This document shows, one piece after another, positions 25,601 to 37,400 of a DNA stretch of 64,000 nucleotides; positions within the stretch are counted from its first letter, which is position 1, and every line of letters begins with the position of its first letter. Made by a program: the position numbers and the translations under genes. Under the pieces are notes generated by a model. The model did not search any database. It saw nothing but the letters and a program-made list of their open reading frames with translations, and was not told the origin of the DNA. This DNA comes from Nansenia antarctica (Eukaryota; Chordata; Actinopteri; Argentiniformes; Microstomatidae), in contig OZ022352.1 of the NCBI GenBank assembly GCA_963989245.1, positions 17,775,060-17,839,059 of the forward strand, read 5' to 3'.

Positions 25601-28600
25601 ACGAACCCCCTTTTTCAAGACAACTTTTTGGAAAAATACTTTTTTGAAGACCAAATCTTTTAATAAAGAAAATCATTTCATTTGTATTCACATTGAATAA
25701 AGCAATGTAGGTTATTTTTATCATCTTGGGGTATGGGCATACATTTGTTACGTTTTTCAGTCACATACTTTTGTCAATCTCCTGGAAGCGGCCGCTTTGT
25801 GGACCGCAATACGCTTTTCTCTGACTTTTAGCATTCTATTACACTCTGTAATATCATATTTCTTGTTTGCTCAACAGTTGTTTGATGCCTCTGCTTCATT
25901 GATCACCATGGTCTTAAATGTGGCTTTATAACTCGTTAACTACAAGTATAAGTTTGTTTGTTAACTTGACCAACTTAAGAGCCACTTTGTCCGAGCTGGT
26001 CCGAGTGTCTCTCCATCTCTCCAGGCACCTGTCACTGGGGTGTGTGTGAGAGGGAGAAACATGGTGGCTGGCGTGGGGAACAGTCCTTTGGCGCCATACG
26101 TTGTTGTGAATGAATATTGACGTGTAAAACTCTAGGGCGACTCTAGGACGATGCATCTTTTTCAGACGTATTTCCGGGATAAAAAGACGGTCTTTTGTTC
26201 GGGTCAATACGGTAATACGGAAAGTTAATAGTGATTAAACTCACAGTTTAAGACACTGGGACTTGGTACAGTTGCAGGGCTTCTTTGATGTGTTGTCCCA
26301 TGAAGATCCCCCAATTCTAGAGAGGGATGGAAATAGGTCGGTTGCTTGTATCAATTCATGCGTTGATTTGCATCTGGTGTAATACCTTAGGGCTGTATGC
26401 TATTACTGTATGCTACATTGCTATGTAAGTTGTTGGATGAATATGGTGATGTTATTGTTATTGTCTGTTGTATGCATGTTTTATATCAATAGCCAAGGTG
26501 GCAACTTTCCCTGCAGGGATTAATAAAGTAATATTGATTTTGTTATATTTTGATATCTGTTATAGATCTGTTAATAATCTCTGCAGCAGATTTGAGTATG
26601 ACAAATGGATCAGCTAGGAGATGGTTATTATAACATTGGTTGCTCCTACTGTATGCCAGGTCCATTGGGCTGACCATCTGGGACCAGACCTAGGGCATCG
26701 GAGTACCAAGGAACCAGTGCCTGGTGATACTGGCAGGATTCAGGATAAAATGATGTCGTCATCATGTGAAATTGCAATAAGAACTCTTATCTATTAGCTA
26801 TTTGATTAGCAATAAGAACAGTGTCAGAAAAAACAGAGGAATGTGCATTGGCTGTAAGCTGCTGATATATTCAAATGAACTAAAGTCTTGTATTGAGTGC
26901 ATTGTGAAAATGTAAATTCACTCAAACCCATCTATGCAAAAGGCTTTAACTTGTCACTGACCTGTGAATGGTAGGGTCCACTAGGCATGTGGTCGTAGCT
27001 GTAGCCAGAGCTGAGCTGATTGGACAACAGGAGAGTGTGGGGGGCGTCAGTCATGATATTGATGAGAATTTTTGGGATGTCGTGTTGTGCTGCATACTGT
27101 ATAGACTTAATCTCTCTGGGAAAGTAACAGACAGAGTAAATATTGTGTTCACTCAAAGTTGCCTAAAGACTCACTGTGTTGTTTTCCCCAAGCTGGTCTA
27201 GGCAGGGCTGCAGATCCATAGCGAGTGGCCCATCGGCCTCGACCATGGCATAAACACAAAGATGATTATCATTGCGGTTGTCGACAATCCAGAATAGTCC
27301 AAGTATTGGTCATGTAAGGAGCTGCAGTACATCTAAACATCACATTATTTCTATTGCTTATCACAAACATACATCAATAAACCCTGGAGAGGTCATGGCA
27401 ATTGTGTTTGAGATAGAGTACTGCTCCTACATTATATCATTCTGTCTGAGCTTGGGGCCCTATTCACACCCTATTCATTCATTCAAAAAAGAATAAAAGA
27501 AACTCAGGACCTATTATATATTGAATAAAGTTATCTGTGTCTTTAACACTAGTTTGAAATCTTCTTACTGGCTGACTGATGTCCATTAGGTTATGGGGTA
27601 TTACCTCTGCAATGGTGTCCTGTTGAAATTGTGTCCTGGGCCTTGCGCCTTGCGTGTGCCAAGGAATGTCGTCTGGGCAAATACTTGCAACAGCATCATA
27701 GATTTCACCCTGGACAAAACAATAATCAGTAGGCCTACAGACTGATTGAGGATGCTGAGGTTATTCAAGCGGTTTGTTGGTTAGAATCTGTACTTACTTG
27801 CATCATACCACGGTGGGCAGTACCTCCATCAGTCCATGAGCCACTGAGTGAGCTCGGATGGCTACTGTTTGTTAAATTGAGCATGGGGCTAAGGAAATGG
27901 TAAGGCACACTGGACTGTGGTTGCATGTAATCCGGATGAGTGGGAACTGGGCATTTAGGGAGAGACGGTTCAGGACTGTGTGGTAGTGGGTAACAGAATC
28001 TGTATGTGGGACAGTGAGGGTTCATCTTGCTGGACCCAGCCTCTCTGCCATGCTCTGACCAATCTCCTTCACCACTTGTATGGCGTATCACCCCTGGGAA
28101 GCTGAAGTCAGAGTGACTCCCTCCTGAATGATGGATGCCATCCATGGTGGCACAGTGAGGGTTCATCTTGCTGGACCCAGCCTCTCTGCCATGCTCTGAC
28201 CAATCTCCTTCACCACTTGTATGGTGCATCACCCCTGGGATGCTGAAGTCAGAGTGACTCCCTCCTGAATGATGGATGCCATCCATGGTGGCACAGTGAG
28301 GGTTCATCTTGCTGGACCCAGCCTCTCTGCCATGCTCTGACCAATCTCCTTCACCACTTGTATGGTGCATCACCCCTGGGATGCTGAAGTCAGAGTGACT
28401 CCCTCCTGAATGATGGATGCCATCCATGGTGGCACAGTGAGGGTTCATCTTGCTGGACCCAGCCTCTCTGCCATGCTCTGACCAATCTCCTTCACCACTT
28501 GTATGGGGCATCACCCCTGGGAAGCTGAAGTCAGAGTGACTCCCTCCTGAATGATGGATGCCATCCATGGTGGCATTCCATGCTCTTGTTGTGTCCATCT

Positions 28601-28679
28601 TGTCAGAGGAGTTGACAGATGAGGTCTCCGGTCCAGGATTCTCATGACTTCTGTGGTTTAGCTCTTTGTGGAAGCTCAT
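22364..28679 (-). CDS. tesmin: Tesmin (MTL5), CXC-domain protein of the LIN54/tesmin family
   Basis: Minus-strand exons: 28679-27798, 27709-27605, 27237-27175 (5' border uncertain), 27111-26962, 26729-26650, 26316-26245, 25294-25192, 24022-23885, 23592-23438 and 22547-22364. Together they give about 643 residues with all phases consistent. The DNA-binding core is two CXC repeats: KKPCNCTKSQCLKLYCDCFA, then CSNCNCINCFN; the RNPEAFRPK linker; and HNKGCNCKRSGCLKNYCECF followed by CSSTCKCVGCKNYE. The C-terminus (VVETTCGCMLAQAE, then MILEEFGQCLSHII) matches tesmin rather than LIN54. Family members are nuclear proteins that bind CHR-like TTYGAA sites; tesmin is expressed in germ cells. The first coding exon carries four 47-residue repeats. 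A non-coding first exon probably ends at 30280. Human tesmin is about 508 residues. Confidence 0.92.
22662..22697. repeat. (CAA)n microsatellite in tesmin intron
   Basis: About twelve CAA units in the last tesmin intron. Flanking ACCATTCTGAATCATCATTA-like sequence occurs on both sides (22642 and 22748). Confidence 0.9.
25561..26214. mobile_element. Non-autonomous DNA transposon with TACCGTATTGACCCGAA ends
   Basis: The left end TACCGTATTGACCCGAAT and the right end TTCGGGTCAATACGGTA are inverted copies. Just inside the left end, AATATAAGACGACCCTGATT and TATAAGACGAACC form a sub-repeat, and the right side has AAAAAGACGGTC. The interior of about 600 bp has no transposase. It lies in the tesmin intron between 25294 and 26245, only 31 bases from an exon acceptor. 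I do not assign a superfamily. Confidence 0.8.
28021..28584 (-). repeat. Coding tandem repeat, four 141-bp (47-residue) units in tesmin
   Basis: Units start at 28021, 28162, 28303 and 28444 with a strict 141-bp period and only a few differences, including IPGVMHH versus FPGVIRH or FPGVMPH. Each unit reads MDGIHHSGGSHSDFS, then PGV, HTSGEGDWSEHGREAG and SSKMNPHC. The near identity, including at silent sites, says the expansion is recent. The segment is polar, Ser/His/Gly-rich and probably disordered. Confidence 0.97.
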
Positions 28680-29649
28680 TCTAAGTCTCCTCCTTTGACA
28701 AAGAAATAAACAAATGTTAATTATATAGCTACTTTAGTGTGTAAGTAAAAGGATTGTGGCCCACGAAACAGGTCTACTATCAGTTTACCATTTATACCCA
28801 AACTCAACTGTCCTTGTCAGAATGTAATAGTTCACTATTTAATACCTCAATCCATCTGAAAACAAATCAACAGAATCAGCAAGTGAATGAGCTTCCTCTG
28901 TCAATCTAGTAACCAAGATTGCTAAACTAGCTAGCTAGCGTTTGTAACAACTGTAGCTTGCAACATTGTAATTCATTGAAATATTTTATATTCCAAACGG
29001 TTTGTACAAAGATGATGTTCCCGAACTCATAAAAACTCTCCTAAAGTTCAATCTAAAATCTTAAGTTACATATGAAGCTGGTGTTGCTAGTTAGCTACTT
29101 CCCTGTTACGAAATTGTCATTGTCACATTGTTATTGTGACCAATGTGTTATGTGATGACCATACTAAAACACATAGACACTATACATTTATTGTCCACTT
29201 GATGGCGCAGTAGAGCAAATAAAGCAACACGAAGCTTCGGCCCATGTGTGACCCAATTGGATGGAAAGCTTCAACAGTTCATGAAGCTTCATATCATCTC
29301 GCCATCACTACATGTTATATTACCGATCGAGTGGTTGTGCTATGATGAGTTTATTTTGGCGTGTAGCGCTAGCTAACCATAGCGTTAGCACTGCCTATGG
29401 TGAAACTGCACGAATTCCTTCCTTGGCGACGTTGTGTGACTGATTAGCACCCAGCAGCTGACCTCCTCAGACCATAAAGCTTGTACTAGCTGGGCAGTAG
29501 CTAAATGTCGATGTTTGCAACAGGACCGTACACTGTATTTATAAGTGGATTGACTAAATGATTTGTTATCATATCATCTGTAGCTGTAATAAGGACACAT
29601 TTTGAGATGAAGTTGGTGTAACCTCTAACTGTCATAGGTCTATAGTATA

Positions 29650-29720
29650 CAGTTAGGTCCATATATGTTTGGACACAGACAGAATTGTCGTTATTTTAGC
29701 TGTTTACCAAATATCCGTGG
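29650..29720. mobile_element. Solo Tc1-like terminal repeat
   Basis: TACAGTTAGGTCCATATATG followed by TTTGGACACAGACAG is the familiar end of a fish Tc1/mariner family. No partner end or transposase was seen nearby. Confidence 0.5.
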
Positions 29721-30279
29721 CTGCGGTCGTCCATTTACGTTGCGATTTAATACCCAGCCATCACCTTGTCTTGAGATGTCTTAAGATGTCTTAATGAACC
29801 AAAATATGACATTTTGTCTGTCAAGATGTCTTAAGTCGTCTTAAGACCTAGACCTACGTCAATCTCTTTCGTATAAATGTAAATGAGCGTCCATACAACA
29901 TAATGGATGTGAACAATGTTTTGGCTCAATAAAAAACATTTTAAATAAAAGATAACATCTCACTAGTACTGCTAGTGGCTAAACTACTAGTTATAATTTA
30001 TATTAGGCGTTATTTGTGTTTTTATCAGCAGTTTACCGTTGGTAGCTGCTATGAATATGGGCTTAAAGTGCTAGATTAGATTAGCTATAGCTAGCTGTGT
30101 GCTGACGACCGTCGAAAAACTGACTAACTACTAGATGTTGTAAAACAGCCGGGCATTGCCCTTGTTTTGTACTAAATAATACGGTATAATAACTATAACA
30201 TAGTAGCCTGTTTAATAAATAATAATGTATAATAACTATAACATATTAACCTGTTTAATAAACAATAATGTATATTCAC

Positions 30280-30400
30280 CTGTTCTCCTGGAGCGGCCGT
30301 TATTCTTCCTGAGGTAAACGACCTGACTCCTGGGTCGCGAGACGTTCTCTGGTCATTATAAAGCAGAACGGCGCGAAGAGCGTGCGTCGAGAAGCAGGGT
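30280..30400 (-). promoter_or_regulatory. Probable tesmin non-coding first exon and promoter
   Basis: On the minus strand GAGAACAG is followed by the donor GTGAATAT at 30279, and the preceding 100 bases are CpG-rich (GAACGGCGCGAAGAGCGTGC). The first coding exon has a possible acceptor GACTTAG one base before its ATG (28679), so a spliced 5' UTR fits. Inference only. Confidence 0.45.
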
Positions 30401-30499
30401 TGCCAGATGGGGGCGGGTTACCGCCGAATGGGTTACTGGATTTAGCGGTTTAGACTGGTTTGGCTGTCAATTGTCAATCCCATCTGGCAACCCTGCTAG

Positions 30500-30797
30500 A
30501 GTGACGTAAACGTCTTGACAGTTCAGACGCGGGCGCGTTGCTAAATATCAGATATGTATCCGATCATGTAATACCACCTCTGAACCCTACCCTACCCTAT
30601 CATATAGATATATAGATGTAATACCACCTCTGGACGATGTAATACCACCTCTGAACGATGTAATACCACCTCTGAACGCCACCCAGTTCGGATTTTAAAA
30701 AAGTTTCATGTGACTTGCGCTGTTCCCACGGTCATGCATAAATCAGACCTGAGTCGCGTGTCGGCAAAAAAATGGGATTTGGGGTCACATTTCACTG
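30500..30797. repeat. Dispersed repeat, copy A
   Basis: It shares GACAGTTCAGACG, GCGCGTTGCTAAATATCAGA, TGTGACTTGCGCTGTTC and GGTCACATTTCACTGC with 60547-60769. This copy has an internal triplication of GATGTAATACCACCTCTGAA (30570-30680). No coding; probably a short DNA transposon. Confidence 0.75.
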
Positions 30798-30944
30798 CAG
30801 TTTTCACACACATTTCACTGAGGGGGTAGACGGGGTCCCGCCCCAGATCTACAGGGCACAGGGGGGGCGGTCCCAGGGTAAAGACGGGACATGACAAGTG
30901 GAATAAAATATACATCTGCTACATTCACACATGATGCTGGATTG

Positions 30945-31170
30945 AATAAATTCAGATTCAGATTCAGATAAAGTTTATTGCCATTATGCTTGACACATAT
31001 AGGAATTTGTTTTGGCATTTACAGAAGGTGCATTTATGCTTTTTCCACATATACATGAACAAAAACAAGTACAAATACAAATGCAAAAACAGGCAAAAAC
31101 AGGACAACACAGGACAGACAGTGCATGGAAATTGCTACTATGATTCATAAAATATGCAACTGTGTTGACA
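30945..31170. repeat. Interspersed repeat with TTCAGA-rich end
   Basis: ATTCAGATTCAGATTCAGAT followed by AAAGTTTATTGCC is a common fish retroelement 3' end read in reverse. No coding seen. Confidence 0.35.
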
Positions 31171-31418
31171 CTTGAAGTTTCTGACACTTCCTGGTACTAG
31201 GAGGCACAGTTAAGAAAGAATACGATACGACTTCCACCTCGAGGTCAGGACACTATTGAACAGTTGAACCTTATTAGCTGCACTGACTGAAAGCTTATCA
31301 ACCACATAAACACACGCACTCTGTCACTCGAGGCGCACCTTCACACAACTTGCTGCGATCGGGGTTGCATAACAGGAACCAGGGGTGTTGGGACAGCTCG
31401 TGTTTGAGTCCGATAGCC

Positions 31419-34400
31419 ATGGAGAGTTTAACAGGCTTGCTTTGGCTCAGTCTATCAGTTAACATATTGTTTCTGTATACTACGGCAGAATTGGACGGTA
31501 AGTAGTGCCTAGGCTATTATTCCCATAATAGTTGCATGCAACATAGCTCGTAGTCAATTTCCAATGATATCGTACGATATTGCTCTTCAAAGACTAAGGC
31601 TACAACTTTAGTATCGAAATCATTTGAAACTGTTTTTATTTTGGTTAGACGTATAACTTCTGCGTAACATCCCATAATATAAAACAATTATAACATCGGC
31701 TTAATTTGGAGGCAATTGGAGAAAGTGAGTAGACAGGCACGTCAAGTTTTTCCAAGGGTGGGGTTACTAGACTCCTCCTGTTAGATTGAACTCTGCCTTA
31801 ATGCCTTTAGTGGGTTGGTTACTGATTATGAATATCAATTCATAATGTATCTCAGTGGACTCCTGCACATTTTGTTTTTACATTGCTGGATCAGGTAGTT
31901 CTTACTCAAATGTGTTGCAATGTGTTTGCAATCACTGCCCCTCATGCCTCCTCTGTTTTGGGGTTCTTGATTGGGTTTGGTGGCACACCTAGCCTGGAAC
32001 CAGAGAGGATTTTGCTTGTTCGGCACAAAGCCGTAAATTGAGTTATTATTTAGCAGAAACAGATGATTTATACATGACTGATGGATGTGAAATAGTTCCC
32101 TCTGTGAGCTCCTATTAATTTTGTATTTTCATTTGAATATTATTTAGGCATAATGCTACCCAAATTAAAATATACAATTAATATACCTTCACAGATGGGG
32201 CTAGTTTAGATGAAGAGGAAACATAAAGTGCACAAAAGAAGTGAATACTTCCTAACTCACAATGACTCAATGACTTTGATAAGCACATTGAATAAATATA
32301 ACGGAGCGTTTTGGAGAGCTTGATTTACCACAGCTAGGACGTTAGAGACACTATAACCATAGGAAACAACATACCCCTAAAACCATCTATATAACTGAAC
32401 AGGACCGGTGGTCCAGATCAAACTGGGGGGTCTGAGAGGACAGTACTTGAGTGTGAAGGACAAGGAGACGGTGGTGCACTCCTACCTGGGCGTGCCGTTT
32501 GCCAAGCCACCTGTGGGCCCTCTGAGACTGGCCCCGCCCCAGCCTGCAGAGGGATGGGAGGGAGTGAGGGATGCCACCCAGCAGCCTCTCATGTAAGACC
32601 CAGCAAGGTCACATTAACACACCTTTTCATCTCAATGAAGTCTCTTGTTGTATAAGGCTTAGATAAACTAATTATATGAAATACAATCAGTGAATGTAGT
32701 GATTTCAAAATGTGCACAACTGAACTGAAAAAGCATGACCTGCCCCAAGCAATACTCGGCATTAAATTAGTTATTAATCACATAAATAAGGTTAATGCAA
32801 TGTTAGTGAATGCAATGTTACCCAAAACCTATGTTTCAGGTGTGTTCAAGACAGACAGATTACGATAGACATTGCGGACATGCTATCCTGGTCAATGGAA
32901 ATTCCAGAGGTGTCAGAAGATTGCCTTTACCTCAACATTTACACTCCGGCTAAACCCTCTGAGAATGCCAAGCTGCCTGTAAGTCTAATAGCAGGAACAT
33001 TTTGCTTACAGATGTTTTTTTTACGTATTATTACATAGACAAATGTTGTGTCATTTTCAGTAATGCCAATAACTTTTCAGTGTACATTTCTCAAATACAA
33101 CTGACATGACTGACAGCTAATTGATGATGACAGTCAATCTTCATTTGCCAGTCGGACTGTTACCTTAGTGAATGATCCCAGGTATGGTTGGCATTGTAAC
33201 ATAATAGTTGTGAGTGTATAGGGACATTGTGCAGCGAAGATTTTTGGGAAATTGTGGCTGCCAATTACCTTTTATGTGCAGGCCTATGGACAGAATGTAT
33301 TGCCTGTGTTTCCCAGGTCATGGTCTGGATTCACGGAGGAGGACTCTTCATGGGCTCTGCATCAACATATGATGGTTCTGCTCTGGCTGCCTATCAGGAT
33401 GTTGTTGTGGTGCTGGTTCAATATCGCCTGGGATTGCTGGGGTTCTTCAGGTAAGACTGGATCTACTGTTGAACACATGAATGTAGATCTCTATAACAGA
33501 TGAAACCCAAGTAATCTGTCCCTGTCTGTAGCCCTGAGAGCTAATCATATTGGTCATTATGACCAATGGGTGTTTAGTATCAAGTTAGAGAGCAAGGGAA
33601 GGATACTATTGATATAGTTTATCATCGCATTGGAGTTGGAAACAAGTGGGTGGGTCCAATTTAATAGGGGTCTGGTGGTTGTCGCTCAGAAATGTAACAG
33701 AGTAGATGTCATTTCCTGTATTCTACGGCCCCAAGACTTTGGAACTCCCTCCCCCTGACCTGAGAGCCGCTCCTTCAGAACTAATCTTTAAGCGGCAATT
33801 AAAGACACATCTAATTTACATTTAGGCAGGCCGGCAGTCAGCTTTAGCCTTCTTATTGTTCCTGTTTATCCTGTTTATGTTCTGTTTATGTTGTCCCCTT
33901 TTTGTTTTTAATCATTGATGTTTAAATTGCACTTTTCGGATATTTTTTGTGCATTCGTGCTGGAAAGGGCGCTATATAAATAAAGTTTTACTTACTTACT
34001 GACTTAATACTTTTATCTGGCTATACTAGCATGAGAAAAAATATTTTAAAATACATTTGTTAGAAAACTTGGGGGGAAGGGGGTGACCGGCGCAATGTGC
34101 AAAAGTCTTGCCATGCTTGGCTCTTAATGTTATTACCAAACTGAGACGTTTCTGGATCGTATTTAACCAGGGCCGGCCCTAGGACTTTTGAGATGAATGT
34201 TTACTGTGCCCCCCCTCACACACACACGTTTTGTCTGGGGGGTTGGAGTATTCGATAGAGGGGTGTTTCATCGGCGTGGGGTGGGGGTAGATGAACTTAC
34301 ACACACTCACACTCAATAAAGACACACTAAATAAATTAAATAACATATACAGTGGCTATAGAAAGTCAACACACCGCTTCACTTTTTCCACATTTTGTTG

Positions 34401-37400
34401 TGTTATACTCAATTTATAATAATTTTAAAATTGGCATCAATCCACACACAATACCACATAAGTGAAAATACGTTTTTATTTTTTACATTTCTGCAATTGT
34501 ATTAAAATTTAAACACAGAAATATCTCGTGCATAAGTCTTCACACCCTTTGCTATGACACTCTTAAAATTAACAAAAAAGCAAAAATGTCATCAACAAAT
34601 CACTCAGTAAGTTGAATTAATGAATTAGTTTAATTCAAAAAGTGAAACTTTAATGTATTCTAGATTCATTACACATAAAGTAAAATATTTCAAGCCTTTT
34701 TTGTTTTAATGTTGATGATTACGGCTTACATCTCATGAAAATCTAAAATGCAGTATCTCAAAATATTAGAATATTACATAAGACCAACCTAAAAAAGGAT
34801 TTATAATACAGAAATGTCGACCTTCTGTAAAGTATGTTCATTTATGCACTCGATACACAAATTACTGCATCAATGCGGCGTGGCATGGAGGCATTCAGCC
34901 ACCTGGGTACACAGTGTTTTTCTGTGTTCTCTGATCTGTTCCATACAGCACCGGAGACAAGTCTGCCCCAGGGAACATGGGTCTACTTGACCAGGTGGAA
35001 GCCCTGCGGTGGGTCCAGGAACACATCCACAACTTTGGGGGAGATCCTGCCACTGTTACCATAATTGGGGAGTCTGCCGGAGGAGTGAGCGTATCTCTAC
35101 TGGTGAGGATTACTTACACACACACACACACACACTTTATCTTTTTTTTTTATTATCTTGTATGTACTTTATCAGGTTCACTATACTAAAAACTGTAATT
35201 ATGACTGATATTATGTTTAAAGGAATAAATTACGTTCTTGTCTTTTGCTGTATATCAAATTATTTAATCAAAGATATATTTAGATATTTTTAACCTTACA
35301 CAATTGTTTTACATCTAACAATTAATATTGTGGATAAAATGTTCAAGATACATTTGGAGTGCAGTATGTTTTTATATTGTATTGATATCTAGAACAATTC
35401 CAGAAAGATAAAGAATTATACAATGTTTTAATTGTTTATATTGGTACCATTTGATGCCAATGTTTTCTGCAGAGTATATTTGATCAAATAATAATAAATA
35501 ATTTTGCCATTTAGCAGACGCTTTTAATCCAAAGCGACTTACAATTACGAATTACAGGGACATTCCCCCTGGAGTAACTGAGGGCTAAGTGCCTTACTCA
35601 AGGGCACACTAGTAGTGGTGTGGTTTCAGGCGGGAATTGAACTCACAACCTTCCAATCACAAGTCCAACTCACTATCCACTAGACCACCACTACCCCGTA
35701 AATACATTCACAGTATAGATTCTTGCATATTGGAAGACTTCAGCCTCTTAAAACTGTCTTTATTTATTACCAGCTTCTCTCTCCATTGGCTTCTGGCCTT
35801 TTCCATGGTGGGATAGCTGAGAGTGGCACTGCAGAAATGGATATGCTCCTCAGTCCCAACCCCCTACATGTGGCCAAGGTACTGTAGTTTACTGTCTTCC
35901 CACCAAATTCAGGTTCCATTAATCAATGGTTTGCAGCACAATTATGTATGTCCTATGTGTTGCTAATAGATGGTAGCAAACATATCTGGATGTGATATCA
36001 CCAACACAGAGGAGATTGCAGAGTGTGTGATGAAGCTGACTGTTGATGACATACTGAACTTTCCAAACGAGGTGAGATATCCTGGACACCAAACCGATAT
36101 TAGTATGTAATATTTCTACTAATATAATATATATATATATAATATGTCATTTAGCAGACTACTTTATCCAAAGCAATGTAGAGGAGAGTGAGAGCATAGA
36201 TACCTACCGTACATAGATACCTTAAATAAGTAAATATCAAGAGTACAACTAAACAACAAAGTGTTCAGCTAATATCTGAACTACTAAAAACATCATAAGG
36301 TAATAACTTATTTTAATATTTTCTATACAACTTTTTATTTGTTGTGTAATGTTGACATACTGTCTCTCCTTGCACCTGGCAACCTCTAACTATTGACTAT
36401 TTCAACCATCTTGTCTTTATTTTTTAGATGGGACAGATGCGATTTTTTGGCGTGACTGTTGATGGGCAGTTCCTTCCCAAGTCAGTGAAGGAGATTCTCC
36501 AAAATCATGAGATGTACAAAGTGCCATTTATGACTGGAGTAAATGATGACGAAGGTGGCTGGGTTCTAGCAAGTGTGAGTTGGCCATGATTTTCATTTGC
36601 CATGGTTGAACTTTAAAACCATGTATCTATTTCCAAACGTAGAGTAAGTAGGTCTAAATGAAAGTATAAAGTTGAGTTTTTTTTTTTTTTTTATTGTGTA
36701 CAATTGGTCTAATCAAATGTAAAGCTTTAGTGTTAGTTAATTCAGATGTTAAACAAAGATCCCTAAGCATGTTCAGTAGTGGAAAAACACAGATTAAGCC
36801 TCGTCCTGGACTAAATCACACTTTGAATGTAGAATCACCATTGAAGATACCTTTTAGTCTTGGATTTGGCTTAATCTGTGTCTGGGAAACAAGTGGCTCG
36901 TTGGTCTAGCAGTATGATTCTCACTTAGGGTGCGAGAGGTCCCGCGTTCATATTCCGGAAGAGCCCTCCTTTAGAGAAATAAAAGTATATTGGGAAACGA
37001 TTACAAAGCATGTGCAAGGTTAAAGTTGACAGAGTATATACAGAAAAACATAGACAATAGGTGTACACTTACTGTGACACAGCCATGGAAAGGGCTCATA
37101 AGCTACACTGTGGACTACTACTATGATGTAACAGTTTTCTATCACAACGTCTGCCAGTGGCCCCTGGACTGAGCTAGATTACTCTTCCTGCTACGACTGG
37201 TGAATTTATGATTCACTTGCTTAGTCAAATGTATCGATTGCAAGTCGCTTTGGAATAAGGCGTCTGCTAAATGCCAAAAATGTAAAAATGGAAACCATCT
37301 CCATGTTGTCAGATTAGTTAGGTTGCGCATTGATTTCTTCCACTTCTAAACCAAATATACAGTATGTTGTTTTCAGGGAGGTTAGAGAAGCTAATGACAA

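Noticed and set aside
36895..36966. A functional tRNA-Pro gene
   Set aside because: The T arm and anticodon stem carry mismatches, and the sequence is the head of a longer SINE with target-site duplication absent from the paralogous intron.
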